Shown: positions 10,425-23,190, counted from the stretch's first letter. The stretch: DNA of 64,000 nt from Pezicula radicicola (GCA_003008705.1 PDUO01000024.1:375120-439119); one strand, 5' to 3'. Numbers and translations: made by a program. Notes: a model not told the origin generated them from the letters alone.

Positions 10425-11938
10425 GTTGAAACATAGAAGACAATAAAAGGCTGTTTGTTGTATTTTCAAGACCGAAACAGATGTGTTCCTTCTTCCCTTT
10501 ATAGGTTATTCCAGGTTTTGCTCTCCGTTTCTTCCATTTGTCCGCCAAAATGACATATGGATGAATGGCAATTTAGAATTTCTAATTTCCAAATTTACCT
10601 ACCTAGTACGGAAGTACATCAGTACTTTGCAAGGATTACGAAAGCCATTGTAGACTAGAGATCACAGTCTGGCCGCAGAAAGTTCGCGGCTCTACTCGCT
10701 TAACCACCGACATATCAAAGTTTGCTTCTGCTCATATACCGGAGACGGGATGAACATTGGCCGATGTCCGCTATGATGACGGAGTAGTATTACAAAACAG
10801 GATAGTGGTGTCCCCTTCCTGGGTATGTGCTAGGATTAAGCACTCTGCTCTTAACGTGTCGCTAAAGTCAGATACGCTAAACTTATTGGCCAAAAGTACC
10901 GTACTTCGTTAAGTAGAAATATAGTGCACGTTCCTGTGGCCCAAGTATCGGTAAATATACCCAAGAAGGGATAAGATCTAAAGGATGACGACGCTACGGG
11001 ATTAATTATAGTACCGAAGTACCAAAAGCTTGTTGAGAAAAGCCGGAGCAACCTGGAAAAGCTTGGTCGTTTTTTATACTCGTCCGTACGCGAGTAGCCG
11101 GCTTCGACCTCATCACCCTAGTCTATACTACATTCATCATTTTAATCGGGGTCAGCCTTTTTACACATTGTCCCGATTATCTTACCCGAAGCTTGTTTTC
11201 TAAGTCTTCTTTCTACGTTGTCTTGTAAATTAAGCGCTACAGTATACCGGTACGTTGCTTCTCAATAGTCTAGCCTTCCTTGGCTTGCTTGCCGGGTTTG
11301 TTCGCACCAAAGAGCACCCCAGAACACCAACGACCTCCCCCCGCAGCACTCCGCAGTATCCCGCAAACTCCGCAGCGTGGTCGAATGCGCCAGGAAATAT
11401 CTATAGAAACTGAGATATGTTCTTTAGCCGGAGCGGTCCCGACAAATCTGTCAACTAGCCTCACGCGAGGACAGCGCGATTTGGCCCGAGAACAGCCTCG
11501 CAAAGCCTCCGGAGGACAAGCTGCAGGGCTTGTTTAGAAAAATAAAGGGATGTAGAATATCAAGAAAAAGAAGTATAGGCTTCTGCTAGGTGATCCCGGA
11601 GTCATCGGGTTTAGCCATTATAGCTTTTCTAATAGTTTGTCTAAGTGGTAGCGTCTTTCCTATTCTTGAACCGAGTTACTTAGGGTAATATAGCTAATAT
11701 TAGAGTATAATAGACTTTAGAATATATAAGACTATTGATAATAAAAGATAATAGTACTTTTTACTCTTACAAAGTATAATTAATACTCTACTTAGTAAGT
11801 TTCTTAATTTATTATAATTTCAAGATAATCTAAGATTAAAAACTTTTAAAGCGAATACTATATAAAAGAATTTTAGAAGGCAAATCAAATAATTACACCT
11901 ACACTACTCAAACATTGGTTACATACATAGTTAGAGAC
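10425..11938. other. Gene-poor stretch with an AT-rich tract
   Basis: About 1.5 kb with no supported gene. The first part should contain the tannase promoter. A GC-richer block at about 11270-11530 is followed abruptly by a strongly AT-rich tract at about 11590-11900, dense in TA dinucleotides and almost free of long open frames. This contrast is typical of a repeat relic mutated by RIP. No terminal repeats or transposase motif could be found. Confidence 0.45.
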
Positions 11939-12240
11939 CTAAGGGGGGTCTAAAACTGCGTGAAAGTGACAAGTAGGATTATTCGGGCTACCTCCCGTAT
12001 TTGCAATACCAGTGTTAACACATTCTAGCTGTGTTGGCGCCCTTGCAAGATCCAAAGTGAAGCTAAAATCATTATTTGCTGTCCACCCTACTCCATCATC
12101 ATCATCCGTATACGTATTTGTACTTGGGTACACTGTGAAAACTTACTTGTGGAAAACGTGATGACTGTTGATTGTGATACCCAGGAATAGCCAGGAATGA
12201 TCGTAAGCGAACTATCTTCTAGAGTTCTAGTTCTGGTTGT
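11939..12240 (-). pseudogene. Possible fragment of a small secreted protein gene
   Basis: The frame from about 12133 to 11939 reads like an extracellular beta-rich protein end (GVGWTANNDFSFTLDLA, two Cys near the C-terminus). The next segment upstream (about 12240-12150, containing IIPGYSWVSQSTV) reads in another frame. A gtaagt lies between the two, but the gap to the next cag is too short for an intron. No start codon or signal peptide was found. A decayed or mis-spliced small gene is the best guess; chance reading is possible. Confidence 0.25.
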
Positions 12241-12419
12241 CAGATAGCTTTGGTATCAAACCTACTGAAGTGTCAAAACTTGCTGTTATCAATCGTATAT
12301 TTTCAACTACCGTACTGATTGCTTTTCAAGATATGTTTTTGAATAACTGGCTATTATTGAGATATAAGAGCTGTACTTCAGTCCTTCCTCACTTTGAGTA
12401 ACTCGCTTGATCTGAAAAA

Positions 12420-13549
12420 CCGTCCCCTATATCTCAATATAGCTCTAATCAAAATGATCTCTTGCAAAGCAATTTGCACGCTACAATTCCATCGCACACT
12501 CTTACGATACCCATACTTACCAGACCGCCTTAGGTTATCTGACCCAAGTTAACAACTTTTCCCAAGGCAATGGTACCATTGGTATTGAAGAAAAGCCAAT
12601 GCTCTTCTGTAACTCGGATTTCCTCTTCCAGTATGAGAGGACAGACCAGGTCAAACAGCTTGCCTCAGATGCCAAGGACCTCGACAGCCCTCTTCCAGCA
12701 ATTGAAGACGTAAGAGCTTATCACAACTACCTTTATGAACAAAATGATAAACCTAACAATCCGTATATTCCAAACGATAATTTACCTTTCTGGTCAGCAG
12801 ATCTAGAAGAGTATTTGTTCCTTCCTCTACTCCAGGGTACTTTATACTGCGCTCAACCAGGTAGTCTCGGGGCGACCGACCCAGACAGACACCCTACCGC
12901 GGCGGCACCGCCTTCAATGACGCTATGTATGGATAAAATTACTAACAAAAGACACGCTATGGATGATATACTTGGGACTACACAAGCTGCGCGTAAGAAA
13001 TGATTTAATTATATACCTTTGATCGAACAGCAGTTGCTGTCCTTTGAGATTTGTTTCACTCATAGAAACTTAATCTGACGTCTTCCTTTTCGAGGGAATC
13101 TGTAATCCGCGAGGTTAACTCAACACGGGGATAGAGAACAAATTCTTAAAGTCATCTGTTCCTCAAGCTGCGACTTTATTCCACGAGACATTTCATCTTG
13201 TCCTTGGCTCTCAGGTAACACCAGATGCAACATGTGAGCAGCTCTTGTAAAGCCATCTACCTGAACCAAAAAGAAAGAGAACTAATATGCCTCCTTTGAT
13301 TAGACAATAGCTTCACGCTTCGAAAAAATAATCAAAGCGAATAACCTTGATGTTGCGCCAGACAGAGCAAATCTCGGCGATGATACTCCGTTAGGGGCAA
13401 ATGAAGTTAAGAACACATTGTCATACAAAACGCTTATCAGTATGAACCCCGAGATCTATGTGTTCTTTGCCACTGCATATTCGGTGTATCAGAACAGTGG
13501 CAAGACATTAACGTTGGCAACTGGTCAAGTAAAGAAGATCGTGACATAA
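12420..13549 (+). CDS. HExxH metalloprotease-like protein (M35/Lys-endopeptidase-like), N-terminus unresolved
   Basis: Three exons fit together in phase: about 12420-12992, 13135-13233 and 13311-13549 (stop TAA). Introns start gtaaga and gtgagc and have ttaactc and aactaat branch sites; the second needs the acceptor at 13310 rather than the nearer one at 13303. The middle exon carries LFHETFHLVLG, the zinc-binding HExxH, followed by TPDAT. The last exon has NPEIYVFFATAY, like the conserved Tyr/Phe-rich end of fungal aspzincin-type secreted peptidases. No ATG with a signal peptide was found; the frame is open to a stop at about 12415. Either a first exon is missing from this model or the gene has lost its 5' end. 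The setting, between AT-rich tracts, is consistent with an accessory gene. Confidence 0.55.
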
Positions 13550-13959
13550 GAGGGAATGTGTCAGGAAGGTTGTAGGAAAGATATGTTAGGTCGAGCAGAC
13601 AAAGAGACGTTTATCTCAGGTTAATATATATTTAATGGAGCAATTATATGATACACCTACTGCATAGTCTCCCCTGTCTATCCTCGTTAAGTTATATCTA
13701 TTAGGTTTTGAGTATCGTGATTAGGTGTTGGCAAATGATAACAAAGAAATACGAGGCATACTTGGGTGTAGGTTTTAATTGTGTAAGACAAATCACCTAA
13801 ATAAAGTGAGTTACGAGAAGTAAGTGAGTTGCCCAAATCAAATAAGATACTCATGCTAAGTGACTTCCCTGTGTGGCTGTTATTTCAGACTCTTAAAGTA
13901 ATCATCAGGCAATTGCTGCATTTTATGGAACAATATACAGAAACAGAACAAAGCATACT
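13550..13959. repeat. Intergenic with short GTGAGTT-type repeats
   Basis: About 410 bases between convergent genes. At about 13806-13850 two imperfect copies of AAGTGAGTT(A/G)C occur, the second continuing GCCCAAATCAAATAAG. The same word family recurs around 62.1 kb in this window. No coding sequence was seen. Confidence 0.4.
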
Positions 13960-14734
13960 TCACTTCCGGTCAATTTGCCAAAAGTAAAATAAGCTGAGGT
14001 ATGCAAAGTTACAATGCTCCTCCACAATATCGATTGCCCCGTGATTTCTCACCTTCATCTCAAAATCCTCTATTCTCGTTCTTTCACGTTCTGGCAGCAA
14101 AAGGTACTCTTTATAGGTCTGTTCCTTAGGATCAGGTCCCCACCAACAATTATACAGCATCGTTTCGACTTCCTTCCCTTCTTTCTCTTCTACGTCAAGG
14201 AGCCAGACTTTTGTAGGCGCGAAGTTATAAACAGAGAGAGATCCTCGTCCTATCGCAGCTGTTCGCAAGCCACGAAAGTTGCGAATGTTCTGCTTCGTAA
14301 TTTCTGAGACAGGAGATGGAAAGGTAATACTAAAGATATCGATCTTGTTCATCAGCCTTTGAGGCCAATGAAAGGAGTTTTCAGCTGGCCGCTCAAGAGG
14401 GGGGACAGATGAGACATCGACGAGGGCGCTCCAGTATTGTAAATAATCTGGTGTTGCTTTAAACGCGGTGAATAATTCTCGAGACTTCCATACTAAATGT
14501 AAACGATGAGCTCGACAAGTTAAAATGTTAGAATGGAGGATTCTTACAGGAAGCAAGGACGACTTTTTCTGGGTGTTCAACTACCCTACCACATGCACTA
14601 TCAAGATGGCCAGGTGCATTTATAATTAATCGACAAGCAGCTCTCAGTCGCGGATCGTATTCAGGTCCGACATCAACGTTCTCGGGAAGTTCAAATCGAG
14701 TCCACGTAGCGATGGTAGGGCTTGTGGAGGCCAT
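13960..14734 (-). CDS. Protein of unknown function, 239 aa
   Basis: Two exons, 14734-14548 and 14492-13960, join in phase through a 55-nt intron (gtaaga..atttag) and encode 239 residues. No signal peptide, membrane segment or known motif was recognised. The sequence is Trp- and Glu-rich in its second half (VWLLDVEEKEGKE, YNCWWGPDP) and looks like a soluble protein. The ATG at 14734 is the only Met in frame before an upstream stop-free region that begins with TTG. It is transcribed away from the SNF2 gene, with about 700 bases between the starts. Confidence 0.65.
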
Positions 14735-15435
14735 ATTGCCAGTGGCAATCTCTTTTCTTGAGTGCTTGTTGAATTTGCGACTGGTGATCCGCTTTCTCTG
14801 TGCGGAATAAAAGAAGGGTATTAAAAGTGTCAGCTCCAAAAGAGCAGGCGGCAGGACGTCGCTTTATACTTTAACAATGGCTCTCTACGAAGTAAGCGAG
14901 TAAGCGAGGAAGCGATTAGCCCCCTATCTCGGAAGGTGAACGGTTCAACGACCTCTAAATTTGCTAGCGACGCTAGGCCTATGCTAGACTTTGGTACCCA
15001 AACATCGATGTCTAAATAGCGACCGGCAGCCTGGCTTTAGAACAACGTCAATTTACGGTTAGACTACAAAGGCTCAATTAGGCTAGACTGCTGTTGATGG
15101 CGGATTATTAATCAGTCCATGGTGACCTAATCAGAAAGGCTTTGGCTCAGCCTTGCAGCCAGCTTTAAGCTTCAAGCTACTCGATGGTGTTCAGCTACCA
15201 ACACAACATTCTCTTAACCCGATACTCGTCTCTCTCACAATCTTGTCTATCTTCTTCATTCTCGTCCTAGATTTCTGCTTATAGAGTATCCCATCGTTCT
15301 CTATCTATTCCACTTGCTACAGCAAACACATGTTCGGGTTGCCCCCTGCTGCCTAATGTGCCGTGAACGCATCCAACCTCGACACAACCAGCTCTAGCAT
15401 TTGAAGCTTCGACACTGTTAAGAGCTCTAATTGCA
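14735..15435. promoter_or_regulatory. Divergent intergenic region (shared promoter space)
   Basis: About 700 bases separate the starts of the unknown 239-aa gene (-) and the SNF2 gene (+), so both promoters must lie here. The part next to the SNF2 gene is pyrimidine-rich (CTCTCTC and TCTTC runs at about 15220-15310), common in fungal promoters. No gene was seen. Confidence 0.4.
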
Positions 15436-18400
15436 ATGGATTCGACTACAAGTCAGGCTGAAGAGCGGCCACCGAAGCGACAGAGGCTCTCACCATTGCC
15501 TGAGCATGAGAACGTATGTACAGTACCGTCTCCCGCATCCCTAACAGAGGTTAACCTAGGTGCTGAAATGCGGGAAAATTTGGTCCATGGCCGTGCTTCT
15601 ACTTCTGCAGGATGCTGATTCTATTGCAGCAGGAAGCGCGCATGCAAACCAGCTTTAGATCTAATCCAATTGCATTCCCCAATGCTCCTCAATCCGCTGC
15701 GACCGATAATATCATCGACATTACTAAATACATAGCGGCAGGGTCTTTGCGAATACATAGAAGAGGAGACTTAGTTTCGGTGACTGCAAAGGGTACTCCG
15801 AAGACTATCAGGAGTGCTATTCCGTTTGATCTCTGGAAAAGTCAATCTGCATGGGCTACATTTGCACATCCTCGAGACGTGTATCATTCAAATGGAGGCC
15901 CTTATTTGCCAAATGATCTGCAAGGTCTCTTGCTTCATACACTTACTCTACAACCTTTTATAGGTTTACACAATGCCGGCTGGATTCGGATGGAATACAG
16001 GACACTTGATGAAACCTTGGGTCAAGCTCGAGTTTACATTTTGCCAGACGACGTCGGTAATAGAATTGTTGACCGACATCAAGCATCACTACGGCGGGCA
16101 ATGCAAGCGCTTCTGGGGCAACTTGACATATCAAAGACTACTTGGGATGGAAAGTGGAATGCTAATACCTTGGTAGCTCATGTGGATTCGGAGTTGGATG
16201 AGAATAGAGTCAAGGATGATGCTACGCTTTTTGAAATTTTCAACACTCTCCCATCCCCTGCGCCTGACCCCGAAATTGTCATGGATCCATACGCGAAGGA
16301 CGCAATGTATAGGCTTTTGGCTAGCGACGTGGAAGGACTGACGACAAAAATGCATAGCTATCAGCGTCGATCGGCGGCATTAATGCTCCAGCGAGAGACA
16401 CAACCGTCGCGCATCATCGACCCTCGACTCAGAAAGCTGGTGGATAACAGAGGAACGACTTGGTATTGTGACCTTGATGCAGGATCCTGTCTCCGAGAAC
16501 CGCGTACTTATGAGGCTGCCCAAGGTGGTATTTGCGCGGAGACCATGGGGCTTGGTAAGACACTTATATGTCTCGCCTTGATCCTTGCCACAAGAGAATT
16601 GTCCTCTCAGATACCAGTTGAATACTCCGTCGGCACAATACCGGTACGACCTGCCACAGCTTCTCTAAAGGAAATGTGTGCAGCCACAATAGGACGTACT
16701 GGGCTGCCTTGGAGGGGCTACTTTGAAAGTTTAGAAGCAGAGGGGTATGACTACTCCCAGTGTGTTAAAGCAATTCGTGCTGCACCTGGTCATTATTATC
16801 TTCCAAGCCCACCACCTCGACGTCAGTCTCGCCACCCTATAATTATACCAGATCGCAAGATTTATTTGACCACCGCAACGTTGGTTATAGTACCTCCCAA
16901 CTTGGTCCAACAATGGCGCCATGAGATTGAGAAGCACACAAAAGGCCTGAGAGTTCTTATCATGAATGACGTACAGAGCGTGCTTCCTCCAGCATCTCAG
17001 TTAGCTGAATACGACATCATTCTCTTTAGCAAGCAGCGCTTTGACAAAGAAGCTAGGGATGGTAGCGATGATCAGGGCAGACGGGAGAGTACAACATCGA
17101 GAGTCTGTCGATGTCCTTACATCGGAGCTACTCGAGCACGCGAGTGTACTTGCTTTAAACCTGATGCTGTCTACCGCTCGCCACTTAAGGACTTACATTT
17201 CAAAAGACTGATCACTGACGAGGGCCATATCTTCGGAAATTCTTCAAATAGCTCATCGAACGGTGGCATTGCGGTAGTAGATTACTTACAGCTCACAGCC
17301 CGCTGGATTGTATCAGGTACCCCCACACAAGGTCTATATGGCGCCGAAGTTGCCATGGCTGGAAATTCAAAGATTTCGATACTTGTTCCCTTGTCCTCAA
17401 CAAGCTCCAGTTCCATAGCTGACAGCGAAGAGGCGCATATAGACTTTGAAACTTTTGAGACTGGAATGGGTACTTTCGACATAAGTAGTGATTCAAGCCA
17501 GCACGATGTACTTGAATCTCATATCTCAGAAAGCTCTTCAGAAAGTTCCCACGACCCTTCTTTTTTCTATAGACAAGAACGTAAGGACTTGGAAAAGCTT
17601 GGAAATATTGCGACGAACTACCTAAAGGCCCGTCCGTGGGCCAATACTCGTGACAACGATGATATGGCATCTTGGTCTCAGTATGTGATGCAACCTCGTC
17701 ACGGATCCAAGAGCCGGGGTAATATGGACTGCCTCAGATCAACTCTCCAAGGCATGATTATCCGTCACAGACCTGAAGATGTTCTGCGCGACGTGTCTCT
17801 ACCACCCCTTTATCAGAAGGTTGTCTCCCTCGATGGCTCTATTATAGACAAATTGTCTCTGAACACATTCTCGATGATGATCACCTCAAACGCCGTAACT
17901 TCTGAACGCAAGGATGCCGATTACCTATTTCATCCAAAGCAACGAAAAGCACTCCAAGAACTAGTATCAAACTTACGACAAGCTTCGTTCTTTTGGTCTG
18001 GATATACATCTGATGACATCCGAGTCACTATCGACATTGCCAGGAAGTTCCTAGAAAAGCGAGAAGTGCCAGTTACACCTGAGGATGAAGTTCTTCTGTT
18101 AGAAGCCATTAACGCTGGCGAAGCGGTCCTTTCTAATAACATCTGTCAAGCGATCAGTGTGTTGCATGAAATGCCAATGTTCATAAGTATTGACTGCGAT
18201 AGTGAGATCAAAACTGCTTGGGCGCTTTCCAGTGGCTTGGATGTCCAAAAGCAACTTGGCGATCAAAAGATCTCGACAACATCGACCTTCGATGGTACTG
18301 CAGCTAAGCCTACTTTGGTCGGTGCAAGTATGTTGCACAGCATGCAAAAGTTTGTTTCACATCAATTATGGAAAAGTGACCCCTCAGATGGACTGGTTTC

Positions 18401-20210
18401 AAAGGGCCGTGAAACTATGCAGGCTGCATTAAAGGCCCAAGAACCTGCTCCCACCAAGCGGCCTAGGAAGAAAAGCCTCAAGAAACAAAAGGCGAAGAAG
18501 GCCGATGATGAGCTTCCTGCCCTCGCTGGTGGTGCCAGGGTTGGGAATGGGACGAGCCCCAAGAAGCGACATCGTACGGCTTCTGTTGTTGCTCTAAGTG
18601 AAGGCGCTTCCAGTATAGAAACCGACCCATTCAATGAGAGTGATCCAACGCTTCAGGCAGCCACGTCCTGGGTTCCAGGCATAACGGATTCTGGCCGAGA
18701 CGATCTTAAACCATCACCTGGGCGTCTCACCAATCCGAAAGATAGCATCAGGACAGCTCTACGCCAGTCCAAGAAAGTTGCAAAACCCGGGTGTAAATCG
18801 GCTCTAAAAGATACAACAGCCGTTGGAGTAGCAGGCACATTAGATCCAACTTCTCCCCTGGCACCAGCGTCTATTATGTCTACAGCTTCATCTAAGCTCT
18901 CATACCTTATGGACCGTATTATCGCGCACCAAGCGGACGAAAAGATTCTAATCTTCTACGAGGCCGAGAATGTCGCATATTACATTGCCCAAGCTCTGGA
19001 ATGTCTCGACATCAAGCATTTGATCTACGCAAAGACACTGACTACAGCCCGTCGTGCTCAGTATGTGGTCACATTCAACCAATCTCCAGTATTTCGCGTA
19101 TTGCTTATGGATGTCTCTCAAGCTGCTTTTGGCCTTGATCTCAGTTCTGCATCGAGAGTTTTCTTTGTCAACCCAGTCTTCTCTCCTCAGGTCGAAGCCC
19201 AAGCTGTTAAGAGAGCGCATCGTATTGGCCAGACAAGGCCTGTATTTGTAGAGACTTTAGTGCTCAAAGGGAGCATCGAAGAGGTTATCCTGGATCGCCG
19301 TAGTGATATGAGTAGCGAGGAACACAACAAATGTAAGAATATCCTCGATGATCAGACGATGTACGAATGGATCCGCAACGTCCGCTTTATTGCCATGTCA
19401 GACCACCACGTGCCAGAACCCGAGCAGATGGCCTCACTAGAAACGCCACAGCTCGTGTTTGGTCGAAGTGCCATTGGAGTGCACGATCCAGATGCAGACC
19501 TTATTTCTAATTATTCCTTAAGTCCTAAGGTGAAAAACAAGCGCGGAAAGAAGCTTAGACCAGTTGATAATGAAAAAGTGATTCGTAGCAGAGTTACAGG
19601 AACGGATACTCTTGGAGAGGATACGCTGGTAAGCAGGGTGGGAGGTAGAGAAGATACTGCCATGAATGATTTCATCGACCTCTCGCGTAAAAGTAGTGCG
19701 ATCTTGGACGAAGGTATTACGCTAGATAATCCCTCGAACAATACATTGGCCGAAAATAGAAACGCTGGAGATGAGATTGAGTATGCACCATCTCCAAGAA
19801 AGCGCAAGAGCGTTGGGTTCGCTCTCCCTGGCTCCAGTCATGCTTCGAGGGCGAGCTCCAGATCACCCTCCACTCTACCAGAAAACGGTGGACCAGATAG
19901 GAGACAGAAACAAAAGGAAAGGGTGAATGGGGCCATCAAAGCTCGTACTCGTAGACTAAGCCCAAATCCTCCTGCTGGACTTACGGATGAGGACGACGAC
20001 TCCGATCCACCACCAGTGGGTATGAGTGAAAAGGCGAAGGGAAAGCGCAATCACAAAGTAAATAAACATCACACCAAGAGTACCACTGTTGATGATAATG
20101 AGGTTGATAGTGATGAGGTAGAGTATGATAGTAAGATGTCAAGTTTATTTTACAATAAACTCGACCAGACGGGTGGTGGCTCTAGTTCTGGCTCAGGAGA
20201 CCTATTTTGA
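15436..20210 (+). CDS. Large SNF2-family DNA-dependent ATPase
   Basis: Exon 1 is 15436-15513 and exon 2 is 15630-20210, giving 1552 residues. The phase-0 intron runs from gtatgt to ctattgcag. Motif I is GGICAETMGLGKT near residue 325, motif II is DEGH near 556 (DEAH in most relatives) and motif III is SGTPTQG near 588. The second RecA lobe carries VKRAHRIGQTRP near 1223. A Cys-rich segment just before motif II (CRCPYIG..CTC) may bind zinc. The region between the lobes is long, with a basic stretch (RPRKKSLKKQKAKK). The C-terminal 270 residues are Ser-, Lys- and Asp-rich and probably disordered. These enzymes use ATP to move along DNA or remodel nucleosomes. The split lobes recall Rad5/Rad16-type proteins, but no RING finger was seen, so no gene symbol is given. 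Confidence 0.88.
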
Positions 20211-20997
20211 TATGCGCAATCACTGGAAAGGGGCGCTGGTATCTGTTTCGGGCGTTTGTGATGGAACACAGCATGGAAAGCAACTGGCATGGAGTTCGCC
20301 ATGTTGTGTATGAAATGAAGAAGGAACATGTAGATGAGGTTGTTGTAGATTATTGAATCATTATAAAATGGACAGTTTTGAGTTGTTCCGCTCAAAGAAA
20401 CGTTGACTTTCAACGGCTGTAGTGAATAGAACCATTTTTGGCGAAGTAAATTATCCTCTCTTAGATCTTAAGCTATGTTCGTCTATAGGCGTTCTGTTAT
20501 ATACTACTACTTAAATTAATTGTAAGTTAATTTCTAAAACGTAGGTTGATTAGTTATGAATCTGCTATCTGTGGTAATTAAGCAAGGTGAGCTCTATTAG
20601 TAACCTTGATGGGGGCAACATAATACTGAAAATTGGTGAGCGCGGCATAGGAGGTATTTGTTGATATTTTGAACACTTTCTTACAATTGCTATCTAGGGC
20701 TTCAGGGCTTAGGTTAGGTAGTTAAGTTAGGGAGGGTTGGGGCGTTGATTTCAAGTTGGATGTTGCGACGGATTACGATTAAATAATGTAAGATTATGTT
20801 TAGATGCGCGCAATTGAACTTCGAAAAGTCCCACCATTCTTAGGCAGGCCTACTGTACTCGTATGGGTAGGGTGCTAAGCTTGATCGGTAAGTCTCGCCG
20901 TTGCTTCCACCACCGACCTCATATAAGCGTTGAGCATCTCCGACGGAGATTCTCCGTCGAGTATCGCAATTTGCAGCTTTTCGCTTTCCTATCAATC
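20211..20997. other. Intergenic, no gene seen
   Basis: About 787 bases between two genes on the plus strand, with an AT-rich centre at about 20450-20600. It should contain the SNF2 3' end and the promoter of the next gene. A pyrimidine-rich tract precedes the next ATG. Confidence 0.45.
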
Positions 20998-23190
20998 ATG
21001 GCTGCACGATACACTCTGGAACAGCTAAAACTGCTACAAAAGTCGCCCTTGGCGATAAAGCCTACAGGATTGCCACCAGCAGAGCAATGGATGGGGTGAG
21101 TCACCAAGTCAGAGACGATTTCTGTAGTATTCCCAGAGTTCAATGTCAGTTAACAAAAATCTAGGGAACCGCAAGAAGATCCGCGTGTTGTGAGAGCAGA
21201 AGCGGCAGCTGAGCGACGAGAGCTTAGGAAGTTGGAAATAGCTGCGGCTATACCAACGTTTATCGGTGTGCAGTTGTACCCAGGTATCGGCGGCGAGCAT
21301 GCACCGATGATAGCTCAAAAGAAGCCACGGCATATTCTTGATGCCTCGGTCTCACGGATTGTCAGCGTCATTTGTTTTAAGCTCCAACCTGATCTTACTG
21401 TTCTAGACCCAGATTCTCTTGCTGGAAAGTTGTGGCTGGCGACTTTACAGTATATTCAAAGCATGCCGGGATACAGTGCCATATACTGGGGTGCGAAGGA
21501 GGAAGATGTTTGTCTGCTGATCCAATGGCTAGATGTTCTACAGTGGACGAATTTTCAGTCCAGCCTGGGGATTGCCATGATGCTTGGTGTACTTGCAGAA
21601 AATCCAAGGAATCGTTGCGCTCGCATGGCCCTCCCAAGATTCTCTTTTCCACCATCCACACTTACAATTCTTAATGTCCAGGTCCAGAGCGCAATATTCG
21701 CTGACAAGGAGAGACAAATTACAGAGACTTGGGATAGACTAGAAATAACGGCACCAAGCGCTACATGTGATGTTATTGGAGCGTGGCTTGAGCAAGATGG
21801 AGCTATCTCTCATGGTTTTCAAATACCACGAGAGATGGTAGAAAAAACGATACAGGAGCAAGACAGAGTATTTTGCGGATTCATCTTTGAAAACGACCTG
21901 CCAAACATCGAAAATGATGCTACAGGCATTGTTGACCATCAATTGGCTGGCTTCATCAAGATGGTGAAAGAGGAGGTGGACGTATGCAAATATACCAAAT
22001 ATTCCCTCAGACCAGTGATTTTATCAGATACTCTAACGGTCATGGAACCGTCTACACCCCAAGCTGAAGAGCACGCATCGCCAACTACTATGGCCGAGCT
22101 CCTGCAAACCCCCCCTCAACGTTATTGCGCGAGAAGAAACAATGATGGGCCGTTCAATAAAGAGCATATCCATCGATGGACACGTCAAGTAAGAGAAGAA
22201 GGAACCCCGAAACCGAGTGGTGGATATACGCCGATGCAGAAAATACATCAGTATATGTATCCTGCACTATCATATCCGTATAGTGGTCCACGCCTTCCAA
22301 TCAAAGATGGCGTTTCCGACTTTACTTGGTTAAACTTCAAACCAGGTATTATGGATCTGGATGATATGTCATATTTGACTAGAGACAAGGAGTTTTTAGA
22401 CTTTAAAACTAAGATCAGAGCTCTAAAGGGGTGTATTGATGCCCGCTGCGGATGGACGACAGAGGAACCATACGAAGTTGCCTTCATCATTTGTTCGTCT
22501 TCTGTTTTTTTTCCTTTTGTTTTTCTATCGACATACTAACTGAAAGGAAATATGCCAGACTGGAAAAATACAAGTACTCGACAAGCAGCATGCGAGTCGC
22601 TGGACCGAATATTCAATTTGTTCATGGAACGTAGCCAGGCCCTTGTCCAAGCACCTCAATTGTCCACTTTCAAATCTTTGACAAAGGATATCTACAGACG
22701 TTCTCCTTCACTACGTCGGTCTTGGGAGCCTGAGTGGCATTTGCTTGAAATCAACACCTTTCAAATCCCTAATCACCCCCTCGCCAGGTCCCTTTTTCAA
22801 AAGTTCTACGATGAGTTCCAATGGTAAGTTTCGGTGCTTTAAAGCTATACAATAAAAATCTAAGTCTATTTCCTTAGGACACGAGGAGTAAGGGCTGCGA
22901 CTATGCTTGGGGAGCATCCCGCCACCGCGAGTTGTGCCAGATTCTCCTTCTTCAAAAAGGCGCTGCATGCCACGTCCTCCGCCGAAATGGAAAACGAAGA
23001 ACATAACGCTGAGTTCACCGGCGTTGTTGCGTGGCAGTCTAGAGAACTGATGCTAGAATGGTATAAAAACTATGAGGAAGGGTGTCAGATTTATGAGATT
23101 TTTGGTCATAAAGTCGATGCATTGCGGTTGGCTTGCTGTAACGTTGAAAACATCCAGACGAGAATTTTGACAATGGAGACTCCATATTAG
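20998..23190 (+). CDS. Protein of unknown function, 667 aa, four exons
   Basis: Exons 20998-21095, 21165-22492, 22559-22823 and 22878-23190 sum to 2004 nt, exactly 668 codons. The first and third introns have standard ends; the second uses a weaker gttcgt donor but a strong tactaac branch site. The protein starts MAARYTLEQLKLLQKSPLA, has an Ala/Glu/Arg helix near residue 40 (AEAAAERRELRKLEIAAA), and shows no signal peptide or membrane segment. The start recalls eIF4E-binding or RNA-helicase-associated leaders (YTxxxLLxL), but this is only a resemblance. No catalytic motif was recognised. An alternative ATG further upstream in frame (near 20863) would add 45 residues. Confidence 0.7.

Noticed and set aside
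11270..11537. Overlapping open frames on both strands in a GC-rich block
   Set aside because: Frames open on both strands with low-complexity Arg/Pro/Gly translations are expected in GC-richer DNA. No motif or start context supports either.
13303..13303. Nearer acceptor for the last metalloprotease intron
   Set aside because: Splicing there leads to a stop after 13 codons, whereas the acceptor seven bases on (13310) keeps the conserved C-terminal block in frame.
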